Part shown: positions 8,643-18,332 of the stretch, one piece after another
Layout of the letters: every line of letters starts with the position of its first letter
Position numbering within the stretch: position 1 is the first letter of the stretch
Origin: Aureimonas sp. ME7
GTDB lineage: Bacteria > Pseudomonadota > Alphaproteobacteria > Rhizobiales > Rhizobiaceae
Length of the DNA stretch: 64,000 bases
Assembly: GCF_903970965.1 (NCBI RefSeq)
Contig: NZ_CAJCKW010000003.1
Span: forward strand, 372,001-436,000
Direction: 5' to 3'
Position numbers and translations under genes: made by a program
Notes under the pieces: model-generated
Told to the model about the DNA's origin: nothing
Databases searched by the model: none
Seen by the model: the letters and a program-made list of their open reading frames with translations, nothing else

Positions 8643-10715
8643 TCAGCGCCCTTCGCGATACCAGGTGGCGGAGACCGCCAGAAGTAGGACCGCAAGGCCG
8701 AGGAAACCGGCAAAGAGCGGCGTGCGGTCGACCCCGCGCAGGACGCTTTCCTGCGTGGTCCGCATCCCGATCCAGTCGCGCCCGTCGGCATCCGCGCGGC
8801 CCGACACCGGCACGATGCGCGGCACGGTGATCCCGCCCTCGGCTTCCGCCAAACGCCGCGTGCTGCCGCGCGAGGCGTCGGCGATCGGCTGGAGCTTGTC
8901 CGTCGTGGAGATCGCTTCGCGGTATTCGCGCGGATTGACCGGGCCGATATTGGCGAGGGCGCGAAGATCGCCGTTGGCGACCTGATAAAGGCCGAGCTCG
9001 GTGGCGGGCAGTCGCCCCTGCCATTCGCCGTCCTCGACCTCGGCCAGCGTCACCTGGGAAGCCGCGCCCGTCGGCGTGACGACGGTGGCCGGACCCGGGT
9101 CGTCGCCGATCGTGTGGCGGGTGATGACGAGTTCCTGTCCCCGCCCTTCGGCGTCGAGCGCTTCTTCTTCGAGTTCCGGCTCCTTCATCAGCCAGTGTGC
9201 GAGGCGGCGGAACAGCGGCACATGCGGGCCGCCGCCCTCGAAGCCGCGCGACCACAGCCAGCCCTGGTCGGACAGGAGCAGCGCGACGCGGCCTTCGCCG
9301 GCCCGGTCGAGCACGAGAAGCGGCTTGCCGTCCGGCCCGGTCATCACCGTTTCGCCCTTCGTCTCGCCGACGTCGATCGAGCGGAACCAGGGGCTCCAGC
9401 CCGGCGGGGTGGCGCCCGCGCCGGGCAAGTCGCGCGTCACCGGATGCTTGCGCCCGATGGGCGACAGGATCGGGCGGAATGCGCGCTCGTCCACCTGACC
9501 GGTCGGAAGCGCCGGCAGGATCGAGCTCAAGGGCGAGTTGGCCACCGAATCAGGCCCCGCATATTCCGGCCCCGAGGCGATCAGCATGGCGCCGCCGTTC
9601 TGCACGTACTGGGCGATGTAGTCGTAGTAAAGCGTCGGCAGGACGCCGCGCCGCTGGTATCGGTCGAAGATGATGAGGTCGAAATCCTCGATCTTCTCGA
9701 CGAAAAGCTCGCGCGTCGGGAAGGCGATCAGCGACAGTTCGTTGATCGGCGTCCCGTCCTGCTTCTCGGGCGGGCGCAGGATGGTGAAGTGGACGAGATC
9801 CACCGCCGCATCCGACTTCAGGAGGTTGCGCCACGTGCGCTCGCCGGCGTGCGGCTCACCGGACACGAGGAGCACGCGCAGGTTCTCGCGAATGCCGTCG
9901 ATGACCGCGATCGAGCGGTTGTTGACCGGCGTGATCTCATCTGGGGTCCGCGCCGCCGACATCTCGACGATGTTCTTTCCGGCGCGCGGCAGGGTGATCT
10001 GGACTTGGGCCTCCGCGCCCGGCACCGCGTTCTGGCGCGCCACGAGATCGCCGTTCAGGAAGATCTGCACCTCGACCGGGTTGCGCGAGGCGCCTTCGCC
10101 CTCCTCGACGACGCGATAGGTCAGCGTCTGCGGCTGGTCGACGAGCCCGAAGCGCGGCGAGGTCAGGATTTCCAGGCGTCGGTCGAATTCGTTCGGACGG
10201 CCCGTGACGAGCGCATGCACCGGCGCGTCGAAGCCGAGATGCTGGAGATCGGAGGGAATGTCGTGGACCTGCCCGTCGGTCACCATGATCGCGCCGCCGA
10301 CGCGGGCGGGCGACACGTCGCGCAAGCCGTCGCGCAGCGCCCCGAAGAGCGCCGTCGTCGCATCGCCCTCGCCCGAACGCGCGTCGATCGTGCGCACCTC
10401 GAACTGCGGGAATGCTGCAAGGCTCCGGCGTAGCGCGTCCGCCGCCTCGTCGGTCTGCGCGGTGCGCTCGCCGATCGTCTGGCTCTGGCTTCGGTCCACC
10501 ACGAGGGCGACGACGCTCTTCAAGGGATCGCGCTCTTCGCGCAGCACCACGGGGTTGAGGAGGGCAAGGAGAAGGGCGGCCAGCGCGAGCGTGCGGATCA
10601 CGGCGCCGCGCATACGGGCCGCCAGAAGCGCCACGGCGAGGATCAACGCCGGCACGGCGAGGATCGCGATCACCGTCCAGGAGAAGAAGGGCGAAAAGTC
10701 GATCGACCAGTTCAT
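8643..10715 (-). CDS. Large membrane protein with von Willebrand-like/amidotransferase-like regions
   Basis: 690 residues. Two N-terminal membrane spans (about 10-35 and 42-58) are followed by a VWA-like segment (SVVALVVDRSQSQTIGER, later GGAIMVTDGQVHD), a long extracytoplasmic part containing a type-1 glutamine amidotransferase-like fold (LIASGPEYAG), and a last membrane span at about 663-683. This is the usual downstream partner of DUF4159 proteins in MoxR operons of Hyphomicrobiales. It starts 4 bases after the stop of the upstream gene, so the two are probably co-translated. Molecular function unknown; the operon is thought to serve envelope integrity. Confidence 0.8.
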   Translation of the reverse strand: MNWSIDFSPFFSWTVIAILAVPALILAVALLAARMRGAVIRTLALAALLLALLNPVVLREERDPLKSVVALVVDRSQSQTIGERTAQTDEAADALRRSLAAFPQFEVRTIDARSGEGDATTALFGALRDGLRDVSPARVGGAIMVTDGQVHDIPSDLQHLGFDAPVHALVTGRPNEFDRRLEILTSPRFGLVDQPQTLTYRVVEEGEGASRNPVEVQIFLNGDLVARQNAVPGAEAQVQITLPRAGKNIVEMSAARTPDEITPVNNRSIAVIDGIRENLRVLLVSGEPHAGERTWRNLLKSDAAVDLVHFTILRPPEKQDGTPINELSLIAFPTRELFVEKIEDFDLIIFDRYQRRGVLPTLYYDYIAQYVQNGGAMLIASGPEYAGPDSVANSPLSSILPALPTGQVDERAFRPILSPIGRKHPVTRDLPGAGATPPGWSPWFRSIDVGETKGETVMTGPDGKPLLVLDRAGEGRVALLLSDQGWLWSRGFEGGGPHVPLFRRLAHWLMKEPELEEEALDAEGRGQELVITRHTIGDDPGPATVVTPTGAASQVTLAEVEDGEWQGRLPATELGLYQVANGDLRALANIGPVNPREYREAISTTDKLQPIADASRGSTRRLAEAEGGITVPRIVPVSGRADADGRDWIGMRTTQESVLRGVDRTPLFAGFLGLAVLLLAVSATWYREGR

Positions 10716-10719
10716 CGGC

Positions 10720-13566
10720 TCATTGCCCCAGCCGTTCCAGGAGGGCGGGCACGTGCACCTGATCGGCCTTGTAGTTGCCGGTGAGCACGTACATCACGAT
10801 GTTGACGCCCGCCCGGTAGGCGTACTCGCGCTGCGACGGGTCGGCGTTGTCGGTCGGAAACACGAAGAGCCCGCTGTCGTCGATCGCCCAGGCGCTGGCG
10901 AGATCGTTGGACGTGATCATGATCGAGGACACGCCGTCGCCCGCGCTCGCCGGCCGAGCCTCGGCATCCCCTGAGCGCTGGAGCGACTCGACCCAGAGGT
11001 CCGAGCCGGTGTGGCGGCCGGGGAAGTCGCGCATGATGTAGAACGCCTTGGTCAGGACGTGGTCGGCCGGGACGGGTTCGAGCGGGGGAATGTCGAGATC
11101 GGCGAGGATGTCGCGCAGGCGGCGCTGCCCGGCAGAGACCGCCGTGCCCGACAGGTCGCCCATCGCGTCGCCCTCGACGTCGAAAAGGACGGTGCCGCCT
11201 TGCTTCATGTAGGCGTCCACCCGGCTGATCGCGGCCTCGCTCGGCATCGGGGCGCTAGCGTGCACCGGCCAGTAGAGGATCGGGAAGAAGGACAATTCGT
11301 CCGTCGCGATATCCACCGCCATCGGCTCGCCCGGCTCCAGAGCGGTCTTGGACGCGATGTATTGCGACAAGCCGCCCAGCCCCTGGCGCGAGATCTCGTC
11401 GGTCGCCGCGTCCCCGGTTTGGACATAGGCGAGATGGGTTGTCTCGGTGGCGGCGATGGCGCGCTCGGCGTCGAACCCTTCCAGCCCCTGCGTCGCAAGT
11501 TCGCCGGGCGTCGGCGTCTGGGCCCTCGCGTCCCCGCCGTGCGCGAGAGCGAGGCCGGCGACGAGCGCGAGCGCCGCCGGTGCCGCCTTGCGTGCAAGGC
11601 CGTGGCGCAGGCGATGCAACCCGCCGTGCAGCCAGAGAAGCGCCAGCGCGTCGAGCGCGAACAGGGCGACGGCGCCGGCGAACAGCCACGGCGTCAGGTT
11701 GGTCGAGCCCTGGAGACCATAGGCGCGCGCGGTGACGGGCGTGCCGAAGTCCAGCGCGGGGAGGGGGCGGAGCGCGGCGTCGGGGCCGAGAAGGTTCAAG
11801 GCGCGATATCCTTCCGCCGTGCCGTAGAGACCCGGAGGGTTCTGGACGCTGGGGGCGGGCGATTGGCCCCCTCGGATGACGAGCGGCTGGATCTCGGGGC
11901 CCGGCTGCAGGAGCCGCGCGTTTCCGTCCATGGTGCGATAGGGTGCAAGGCTCGCCTCGCCCGCCATGCCTCCGGTGTCCACCGCGCCGCGCGACAGGGT
12001 GACGATGCGGCGCAGCATGTCGACGAAGGCGCCGGAGATCGGCAGATTCGACCACGTGGCCTCGGCCGTGGTGTGGAAGAGGACGATCGTGCCGCCCCCG
12101 CGCGAGGCGGCGGTGACGATCGGTGTCCCGTCGGCAAGGCTCGCCCAGGTCTGGCTCGCCAGTTCGGCCGAGGGCTCGGCGAGGATCTGGCGCGACACGG
12201 TGACGTCCGGCGGCACGGTGATGCCGGCAAAGGGGCTGTCGTCGGCCATCGGCGCCAGCGCCTGAGGCTGCGACCAGGACAGGGCCCCGCCGAGCTGCCG
12301 CTCGCCGCCGCGAAGGCGCACCGGCACCAGCGTATCCTCCGCCGTGGAGGCGGCGAGGCGCGGGCCGGCGAAGCGCACCAGCGTTCCGCCGTTGCCGAGG
12401 AACGCGTTCAGCGCCTCCGTCGCCGCTTCCGGCAGGACGCCGATATCGGCCAGAACGATCACCGACGGCCGCTGCTCCACAAGCGCGGGAATGGCCGTGC
12501 CGAGATCGGCGCTGCCGGCGCGCACGAGATCGGCGAAGGGCTCCAGCGCGCGGGTGATGTAGTAGAGCGGCGACAGGAGCGGCTGCGCGAGATCGGCTGC
12601 CTCGCCCGACACGAGGGCCACCTTGCGGCGCTGGAAGCTGTCGTCCACCAGCCGGACCGAGGCCGCGTCGTTGAGGCCCTCGCGCTCGATGCGCGCCACG
12701 TCGTTGCGAAGCTCGACGGGGATGGCGAAGCGCGCTTCCCCCGTCGCCGAGCCCGCCGCGAAGGAAAAGGGCGCGCGGGAGATTTCGCGGTCCTGAGTGT
12801 CCAGCGCGCGCAGCTGATAGGTCGTGGGCCCCGTCTCGCTCGAAGGCCGGACGCCCTGGACGACCAGCGCGTCGGTCGTGTTCTGGGCGCCAGTCAACCC
12901 GGTCAGGGTGCCGATTGCGGGGACGTAGAAAAGCGTCTGGGCCGGCTGGAGGGTGCGCAGCGTCTGCGCCGCGCCCTCGATCCCGCCGCCGTCCAGTCCG
13001 TCCGATAAGAAGGCGAGCGTCGAGCCGGCCTGCCCGCCGAGAACGGCGGCAAGGCGCCTTGCGGCCGCATCCCGGTTGGGCGGCAGGGGGCGGGGCTCGG
13101 CGGCGGCGAGGCGCTCCAGCGCTGTCGCCGCTTCCACCGGCGCCGCGTCGTTGGCGGCGTCGTCGGCGGTCAGGACGAGAGAAACGGGGCGTCCGGCTTC
13201 GCCCGCTTCCCGAATCAGATCGGCGGCGGCTTCCTGCCGTTCCTCCCAGTCGCGCGCGCTGGCCCAGCCGTTGTCGAGCATGACCACCACCGGACCCTCG
13301 CCCGACAGCGCGCTTTCGCGCGGGTTCAGGATGGGGGTCGCGAGCGCCAGGATCACGAGTGCGGCCAGGAGCAGGCGCAGGAGGGTCAGCCACCACGGGC
13401 TGCGCGCCGGCGTTTCCTCGCGCTTGAGAACGCGCTCCAGAATGCGGAGTGGGGGAAAGGTCTCGGTCTGCGGGCGCGGCGGGGTCAGGCGCAGGAGCCA
13501 CCAGATCGCCGGCAGAACGGCGAGCCCGACGAGAAGGAGCGGAGCGCCGAAGGACAGGGCGCCCAT
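10720..13566 (-). CDS. BatA/DUF4159 membrane protein
   Basis: 948 residues. The N-terminal BatA-type segment (MGALSFGAPLLLVGLAVLPA, LRLTPPRP, then a second span LTLLRLLLAALVILALATPI) is followed by a VWA-like region (VVVMLDNGWASARDW), a long exported region, two spans at about residues 655-700, and a C-terminal DUF4159 domain (from about 725, with the motif SFFPILYWPVHASAP). ATG 13566 overlaps the stop of the DUF58 gene as ATGA, marking coupling; the frame is open upstream but that part lies within the DUF58 gene. Proposed role with MoxR and DUF58 is folding or insertion of envelope components; this is family-level inference. Confidence 0.85.
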   Translation of the reverse strand: MGALSFGAPLLLVGLAVLPAIWWLLRLTPPRPQTETFPPLRILERVLKREETPARSPWWLTLLRLLLAALVILALATPILNPRESALSGEGPVVVMLDNGWASARDWEERQEAAADLIREAGEAGRPVSLVLTADDAANDAAPVEAATALERLAAAEPRPLPPNRDAAARRLAAVLGGQAGSTLAFLSDGLDGGGIEGAAQTLRTLQPAQTLFYVPAIGTLTGLTGAQNTTDALVVQGVRPSSETGPTTYQLRALDTQDREISRAPFSFAAGSATGEARFAIPVELRNDVARIEREGLNDAASVRLVDDSFQRRKVALVSGEAADLAQPLLSPLYYITRALEPFADLVRAGSADLGTAIPALVEQRPSVIVLADIGVLPEAATEALNAFLGNGGTLVRFAGPRLAASTAEDTLVPVRLRGGERQLGGALSWSQPQALAPMADDSPFAGITVPPDVTVSRQILAEPSAELASQTWASLADGTPIVTAASRGGGTIVLFHTTAEATWSNLPISGAFVDMLRRIVTLSRGAVDTGGMAGEASLAPYRTMDGNARLLQPGPEIQPLVIRGGQSPAPSVQNPPGLYGTAEGYRALNLLGPDAALRPLPALDFGTPVTARAYGLQGSTNLTPWLFAGAVALFALDALALLWLHGGLHRLRHGLARKAAPAALALVAGLALAHGGDARAQTPTPGELATQGLEGFDAERAIAATETTHLAYVQTGDAATDEISRQGLGGLSQYIASKTALEPGEPMAVDIATDELSFFPILYWPVHASAPMPSEAAISRVDAYMKQGGTVLFDVEGDAMGDLSGTAVSAGQRRLRDILADLDIPPLEPVPADHVLTKAFYIMRDFPGRHTGSDLWVESLQRSGDAEARPASAGDGVSSIMITSNDLASAWAIDDSGLFVFPTDNADPSQREYAYRAGVNIVMYVLTGNYKADQVHVPALLERLGQ

Positions 13567-14480
13567 CAGCTGCGCCCTCCGCCGGCCTGCGGCTGGCCGC
13601 TGAGATAGCCGTGCGCGGTAACGAGCGGCTCGGAAGCGGGCCGGTCGGTGGCGTGGAACGTATGGCTCCAGCCGAGACGCCGACAGTGCTCGCTCAAGGT
13701 CAGGCGCCGCGCCTCGAAGGCTTGGGCGTAGACCTCGCGCAGGGCCTCGGCGCGGCCGGCCGTGAGCTTCGCCCCGGTTTCGGGATCGCGGAACTCGGTG
13801 CGGCCGTGATAGGGAAAGGCGACCTCGGCCGGGTCCGCGATCTGAATCAGGTGCCCGCGCACGCCGTGGCGCGCCACGGTGTCGATACGCTGGAGGAGCT
13901 CTTCGATCGGATCGAGGAAGTCGCCGACGACAACGATCTCGCTGAAGCGCTTCACACGGCCGGTGTCGGGGAAGCCGCCGGCCGGGCGGTTGGTGCGCAA
14001 GGCGGCGGCAACGCGCTCGGCCGCGTTGCGCGCGGAGATCGGCTCCAGAACGCCGGGATAGCCGATGCGCTCGCCCGAGCGCGCCAAGAGCTCGGCGAGC
14101 GCCAGAACCAACACCAGCGAACGGCTTTCCTTGGACGCAAGGCCGGTGCGCGATTGATACAGCATGGACGGCGACGGGTCGGCCCAAAGCCAGACCGTCT
14201 GCGCCGCCTCCCATTCGCGGTCGCGCAGGTAGACGTTGTCGTCGCGCGCGGAGCGGCGCCAGTCGATGCGGCTCACCGGCTCGCCGTCGACGAAGGGGCG
14301 GAACTGCCAGAAGTTCTCGCCGGTGCCACGTCGGCGCCGGCCGTGCCAGCCGGTGGCGACGCTGGCGACGACGCGCCGCGCTTCCACCAAAAGGTCGGGC
14401 AGGAGCGCGGCGCGCTGGCGCGCTCGGTGCAGCGCCTCGCCGCCGGCAACCGGTTCCGTGGTGCGGCCGACCGTGGCCAT
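13566..14480 (-). CDS. DUF58 domain protein
   Basis: 304 residues, soluble. The DUF58 hallmark is seen as VDGEPVSRIDWRRSARDDNVYLRDRE, followed by a VWA-like strand (TVWLWADPSPSMLYQS, with DPSPS in place of the DxSxS metal site). It sits between MoxR and BatA, as in Bat/aerotolerance operons across bacteria. It starts 5 bases from the moxR stop. Likely a cytoplasmic or membrane-bound partner of the MoxR ATPase. Confidence 0.88.
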   Translation of the reverse strand: MATVGRTTEPVAGGEALHRARQRAALLPDLLVEARRVVASVATGWHGRRRRGTGENFWQFRPFVDGEPVSRIDWRRSARDDNVYLRDREWEAAQTVWLWADPSPSMLYQSRTGLASKESRSLVLVLALAELLARSGERIGYPGVLEPISARNAAERVAAALRTNRPAGGFPDTGRVKRFSEIVVVGDFLDPIEELLQRIDTVARHGVRGHLIQIADPAEVAFPYHGRTEFRDPETGAKLTAGRAEALREVYAQAFEARRLTLSEHCRRLGWSHTFHATDRPASEPLVTAHGYLSGQPQAGGGRS

Positions 14481-14485
14481 GCGGC

Positions 14486-15496
14486 TCAGCCGACCGCCTT
14501 GGCGAGGCGCCCGATCACGTCGCGAACGCCGATTCCCTCGGCGCGGGCCGCGAAATTCAACGCCATGCGATGCTGGAGGATGGGCTCGGCCAGAGCCCGC
14601 ACGTCGTCGATGGAGGGGGCGAGGCGCCCTTCGTAGAGGGCGCGGGCGCGAACGCAGGTCATCAGCGCCTGGGAGGCGCGCGGACCCGGGCCCCAGGCGA
14701 CATGCGTATCGGCCTCCGCCGAGCCGTGTCCCGGCCGGGCGGAGCGCACCAGCGCAAGAATCGCCTCGACGACGGTTTCGGGAACCGGCATGCGGCGCAC
14801 CAGGGTTTGGATCTCGCGCAAGCGGTCGGCCGTCACGACGGCGTGCGCCTTATCCTCGGCGACGCCGGTGGTCGCCAGGAGGATGCGGCGCTCGGCGTCG
14901 ATCGAGGGATAGGGAACATCCACCTGGACGAGGAACCGGTCGAGCTGCGCTTCGGGGAGCGGATAGGTGCCTTCCTGCTCCAGCGGGTTCTGCGTCGCCA
15001 GGACGTGGAACGGCGCCGGCAGGTCGTGGCGCTCGCCCGCCACCGTCACGTGGTATTCCTGCATGGACTGGAGAAGGGCGGACTGGGTGCGCGGGCTTGC
15101 GCGGTTGATCTCGTCGGCCATCAGGAGCTGGGCGAAGACCGGGCCTTTGACGAAACGGAAGGACCGGCGGCCCGTGTCGTCCTGATCCATCACCTCGGTG
15201 CCGACGATGTCGGAGGGCATGAGATCGGGCGTGAACTGGACGCGCCGCGCGTCGAGGCCGAGCACCAGCCCCAGCGTTTCCACGAGCTTGGTCTTGGCGA
15301 GGCCGGGAACGCCGACGAGCAGCGCGTGGCCGCCGGCGAGGATGGCGACGAGCGTCTGTTCCACGACGCTTTCCTGGCCGAAGATGACGCGGCCGACCGA
15401 TTCGCGCGCGGCCGCGATGTCGGCCAGCGCGCTTTCGGCCTGAGCCACCATCGCGCTCGAATCGAGAGCCGGCTCCTGGGGGGCGAGAATCGTCAT
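14486..15496 (-). CDS. moxR: MoxR family AAA+ ATPase
   Basis: 336 residues from ATG 15496 (GAAAGG ahead); another ATG at 15529 would add 11 residues but has no good ribosome site. Walker A is GVPGLAKTKL, Walker B is LLMADEINRASPRTQSALL with the MoxR signature, and sensor 1 is LATQNPLEQEGTYPLPEAQLDRF. It is the first gene of a minus-strand operon of at least four, probably five, genes. MoxR ATPases act as chaperones with VWA proteins. The promoter lies in the 184-base space before the divergent DUF1285 gene. Confidence 0.93.
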   Translation of the reverse strand: MTILAPQEPALDSSAMVAQAESALADIAAARESVGRVIFGQESVVEQTLVAILAGGHALLVGVPGLAKTKLVETLGLVLGLDARRVQFTPDLMPSDIVGTEVMDQDDTGRRSFRFVKGPVFAQLLMADEINRASPRTQSALLQSMQEYHVTVAGERHDLPAPFHVLATQNPLEQEGTYPLPEAQLDRFLVQVDVPYPSIDAERRILLATTGVAEDKAHAVVTADRLREIQTLVRRMPVPETVVEAILALVRSARPGHGSAEADTHVAWGPGPRASQALMTCVRARALYEGRLAPSIDDVRALAEPILQHRMALNFAARAEGIGVRDVIGRLAKAVG

Positions 15497-15680
15497 CCTT
15501 CGGGGCCTTTCGAATGAGTCGCGTCGCATGTGGATATGCGAAAGGATGCCTCATAGAATCGAGGCGGCCCCCGTCTGGCAAGCGGTCGGGGCGCGACTAT
15601 TTCGTGAGGCCCAAGGCCGGCCAAAATAAGACCGGCCGTCCGGCTCCGCCGAGGGCAGCGTTCGCAAGGATGAAACCATC

Positions 15681-16235
15681 ATGTCCGAGATCTCTCCCGA
15701 CGCCGGAGGCGGCATCTCCCTGGAAGCGCTGATCTCGCGCGCCGAGCGCGCGGGGGCGGGCGCGCCGCTGGTGGACACATGGCATCCCGCCCATTGCGGG
15801 ACGATCGACATGCGCATCGAGGCGGACGGACGCTGGGTCCACGCGGGGTCGCCGATCGAGCGCGAGCCCCTCGTGCGCCTCTTTTCCAGCATCCTGCGCC
15901 GCGAGGCGGACGGGAGCTTCGTTCTCGTCACGCCGGCCGAGAAGCTTTCGATCGAGGTCGAGGACGCGCCCTTCGTCGCGGTGGAGATGAGCGCGGAAGG
16001 CGGTGTCCTGCGCTTCCGCACCAATGTCGGCGATCTCGTCACCGTCGACGACGACCACCCGCTGCGGCTGGCCAGGGGCGGGGGCGACGCGTTCATGCCC
16101 TATGTGCGCGTCCGCGGTGGGCTCGAGGCCCGGCTGACCCGCTCGCTCGCCTTCGATCTCGCCGGGCGGATCGAGGAGCGGAACGGCAAGGCGGGGATCG
16201 CGTCCGGCGCGTCCTGGTTTCCCGTCGATGCTTGA
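15681..16235 (+). CDS. DUF1285 protein
   Basis: 184 residues with an AAGGA site ahead of ATG 15681. The phrase HCGTIDMRIEADGRWVHAGS and the closing EERNGKAGIASGASWFPV mark the DUF1285 family of alphaproteobacteria; structures of the family show a beta-rich fold and its role is not established. It overlaps the downstream CoA pyrophosphatase gene by 8 bases and belongs to a three-gene unit that ends with the CCA-adding enzyme. Confidence 0.85.
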   Translation: MSEISPDAGGGISLEALISRAERAGAGAPLVDTWHPAHCGTIDMRIEADGRWVHAGSPIEREPLVRLFSSILRREADGSFVLVTPAEKLSIEVEDAPFVAVEMSAEGGVLRFRTNVGDLVTVDDDHPLRLARGGGDAFMPYVRVRGGLEARLTRSLAFDLAGRIEERNGKAGIASGASWFPVDA

Positions 16236-16851
16236 ACCCGGCCTCGATGCCGCCGACCTGCGGCGGCGTTGGGAAGCGCGAGATCCTGTCATCCGCGGCC
16301 ACGAGAGCGGCGACCACACGCTCAATCCCGGCTGGGAGGCGATGATGGCCGGCGTCGCGCTGCGCGAGGCGGCGGTGCTGGTGCCGATCCTCGACCGCCC
16401 GGGCGGCGCGCGTGTCCTCTTGACGACGCGCGCGGCCCATCTTCGCAAGCATTCCGGGCAGATCGCCTTTCCCGGCGGCTCGATCGATCCGGCGGACGCG
16501 TCGCCGGAAGCTGCCGCCTTGCGCGAGGCGCGGGAGGAGGTGGGGCTCGATCCGGCACTGGTCGAGATCGTCGGCAGCCTGCCGCCCTATCGCACGACGA
16601 CCGGTTTTCGCATCACCCCTGTGATCGGTATCGTCCGGCCGGATTTCGTACCGCGCCCGGACCCGTCGGAGGTCGCCGACGCATTCGAGGTGCCGCTCGA
16701 CTTTCTGATGAACGCGGCTAACCACGCCCTGGACAGCCGCGTCTGGCAGGGGCAGGCCCGCCATTTCTACACGATGCCCTTCGGCGAACGATATATCTGG
16801 GGCGTGACGGCGGGTATCCTGCGCGCGCTCTATGAAAGGCTCTACGCATGA
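16228..16851 (+). CDS. CoA pyrophosphatase (Nudix, NudL-type)
   Basis: 207 residues. The CoA-specific signature upstream of the Nudix box is seen as LLTTRAAHLRKHSGQIAFPG, followed at once by the Nudix box GGSIDPADASPEAAALREAR leading into EEVGL. Such enzymes cleave CoA and its derivatives into 4'-phosphopantetheine and 3',5'-ADP. The stop overlaps the start of the next gene by 4 bases (ATGA). Confidence 0.92.
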   Translation: MLEPGLDAADLRRRWEARDPVIRGHESGDHTLNPGWEAMMAGVALREAAVLVPILDRPGGARVLLTTRAAHLRKHSGQIAFPGGSIDPADASPEAAALREAREEVGLDPALVEIVGSLPPYRTTTGFRITPVIGIVRPDFVPRPDPSEVADAFEVPLDFLMNAANHALDSRVWQGQARHFYTMPFGERYIWGVTAGILRALYERLYA

Positions 16852-18083
16852 TCACCCGGATCGAAGCGGACTGGCTCCGCGACCCCGCCCTCCAGCTCAT
16901 CCTCGAAACCCTTGGTCAGAACGGCGAGGAAGCGCGCGTGGTCGGCGGCTCGATCCGCAACGAGCTGATGGGACGCGCGATCACCGACGTCGATGTCGCG
17001 ACGACGACGCTGCCGGCCGAGACGGTGGCGCGCGTCGAGGCGGCGGGCCTGAAGGCCGTGCCGACCGGGATCGAGCACGGTACGGTGACGGTGGTCGCGA
17101 ACGGCCGCCCCTTCGAGGTGACGACGCTGCGCCGCGACGTCGAAACCGACGGCCGCCACGCCAAGGTCCTGTTCGGGCGCGACTGGCGCGCCGACGCCGA
17201 GCGCCGCGACTTCACGATCAACGCGCTCTACTGCGATGCGTCGGGTGAGATCCACGACCTCGTCGGCGGTCTCGCCGATATCGAAAGCGCGACGCTGCGC
17301 TTCATCGGCGATGCCGGGCAGCGGATCGAGGAAGACTATCTGCGCATCCTGCGCTTCTTCCGCTTCTTCGCCTGGTATGGGCGGGGGCGGCCCGACACGG
17401 AGGGGCTGAAGGCCTCGACGCGGCTGAAGGAGGGGTTGGACCGGTTGTCGCCCGAGCGCGTCTGGGGCGAGCTTCGCAAGCTTCTCCGCGCACCCGATCC
17501 GGCGCGTGCGCTTCTGTGGATGCGTCAGTCCGGCGTCCTGTCGCGCGTCCTGCCGGAAAGCGAGAAGTGGGGCATCGACGCGGTGCACGGGCTGGTCGAT
17601 ACCGAGCGGTTCTACGGCTGGCCGGCGGACCCGCTGCTGCGCCTCCAGGCCATCGTACCGCCCGATCCAGCCCGCATGCGCGAGCTCGCCAAACGCCTGC
17701 GCCTGTCCAACGCCGACCGGGACCGGCTGACAGCCTGGGCGCTGGCCGAGGTGCCGCCGGGCGAAAGCGACGGCGCCTTTCGCGCCCGGATGTATTTCGG
17801 CGACCGGACGGCGCTCGCCGATCGCTTGAGCCTCGCGCTGGCATCCGAGCGAACCAAGGCCCAGGGCGAGCCGGACCGGCTGGCCGGCGTTGCGGCGCTC
17901 GCCGAGCGGCGTGATCGGGCCGCCGGCTTCGAGGCGCCGGCCTTTCCCGTGAACGGGCATGATCTGGCGGCTTCGGGCGTGCCGGCCGGGCCGGAAACCG
18001 GCAAGGCGCTGGACCGGCTGAAGCGCCTCTGGGCGGAAAGCGGCTTCGTGCTCGACCGCGAAGCGCTTTTGGCGAAGCTCTGA
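16848..18083 (+). CDS. cca: CCA tRNA nucleotidyltransferase / poly(A) polymerase family
   Basis: 411 residues. The nucleotidyltransferase head contains VVGGSIRNELMG and the metal-binding DVDVATTTLP, then RRDFTINALYCD and DLVGGLADIESATLRFIGD, and the RNA-binding IEEDYLRILRFFRF motif. It adds or repairs the 3' CCA of tRNA. Homologues in this order are usually annotated CCA tRNA nucleotidyltransferase; poly(A) polymerase activity cannot be excluded. Overlaps the Nudix gene by 4 bases. Confidence 0.93.
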   Translation: MITRIEADWLRDPALQLILETLGQNGEEARVVGGSIRNELMGRAITDVDVATTTLPAETVARVEAAGLKAVPTGIEHGTVTVVANGRPFEVTTLRRDVETDGRHAKVLFGRDWRADAERRDFTINALYCDASGEIHDLVGGLADIESATLRFIGDAGQRIEEDYLRILRFFRFFAWYGRGRPDTEGLKASTRLKEGLDRLSPERVWGELRKLLRAPDPARALLWMRQSGVLSRVLPESEKWGIDAVHGLVDTERFYGWPADPLLRLQAIVPPDPARMRELAKRLRLSNADRDRLTAWALAEVPPGESDGAFRARMYFGDRTALADRLSLALASERTKAQGEPDRLAGVAALAERRDRAAGFEAPAFPVNGHDLAASGVPAGPETGKALDRLKRLWAESGFVLDREALLAKL

Positions 18084-18096
18084 AAGGGCGCAAACG

Positions 18097-18122
18097 AAAA
18101 GCGCGGGCTCGTGGGCCCGCGC
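18097..18122 (-). terminator. Intrinsic terminator between cca and DUF1059 gene
   Basis: 8-bp stem (GCGCGGGC 18101-18108 with GCCCGCGC 18115-18122); read on the minus strand it is followed by TTTTCG. It terminates the DUF1059 gene and probably also serves cca from the other side. Confidence 0.8.
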
Positions 18123-18152
18123 ATCAAGCGTCCTGAAGTTTTCGCGCGAGCG

Positions 18153-18332
18153 TCAGTGCCTGACGGCCTCATGCGTTCCGTCGCGGAACGCGTCCATCAT
18201 GCGCTGCGAGATCGTTTCGACCCCGAGTTCTTTGGCCTGCGTCACGGCTCGGCGCATCACCTCGGCGGGTGAATCGGCGCGGATCACGCGCTCGCAGCCT
18301 GGAATGACGCCGTGGCAGTCGAGTTCATACAT
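18153..18332 (-). CDS. Small DUF1059-type protein
   Basis: 59 residues, ATG 18332 to TGA at 18153-18155. It opens MYELDCHGVIPGCERVIRAD, giving the two conserved cysteines (6 and 13) and charged helix (SPAEVMRRAVTQAKELG) of DUF1059 proteins. A strong Shine-Dalgarno, AGGGAGGA, lies just upstream. Function unknown; the family is common in soil bacteria. It stands alone with its own terminator. Confidence 0.8.
   Translation of the reverse strand: MYELDCHGVIPGCERVIRADSPAEVMRRAVTQAKELGVETISQRMMDAFRDGTHEAVRH

Noticed and set aside
11011-13008. A 665-codon plus-strand frame across the BatA/DUF4159 gene
   Set aside because: Shadow frame: Arg/Gly-rich without domains, fully inside a well-supported gene and its operon.
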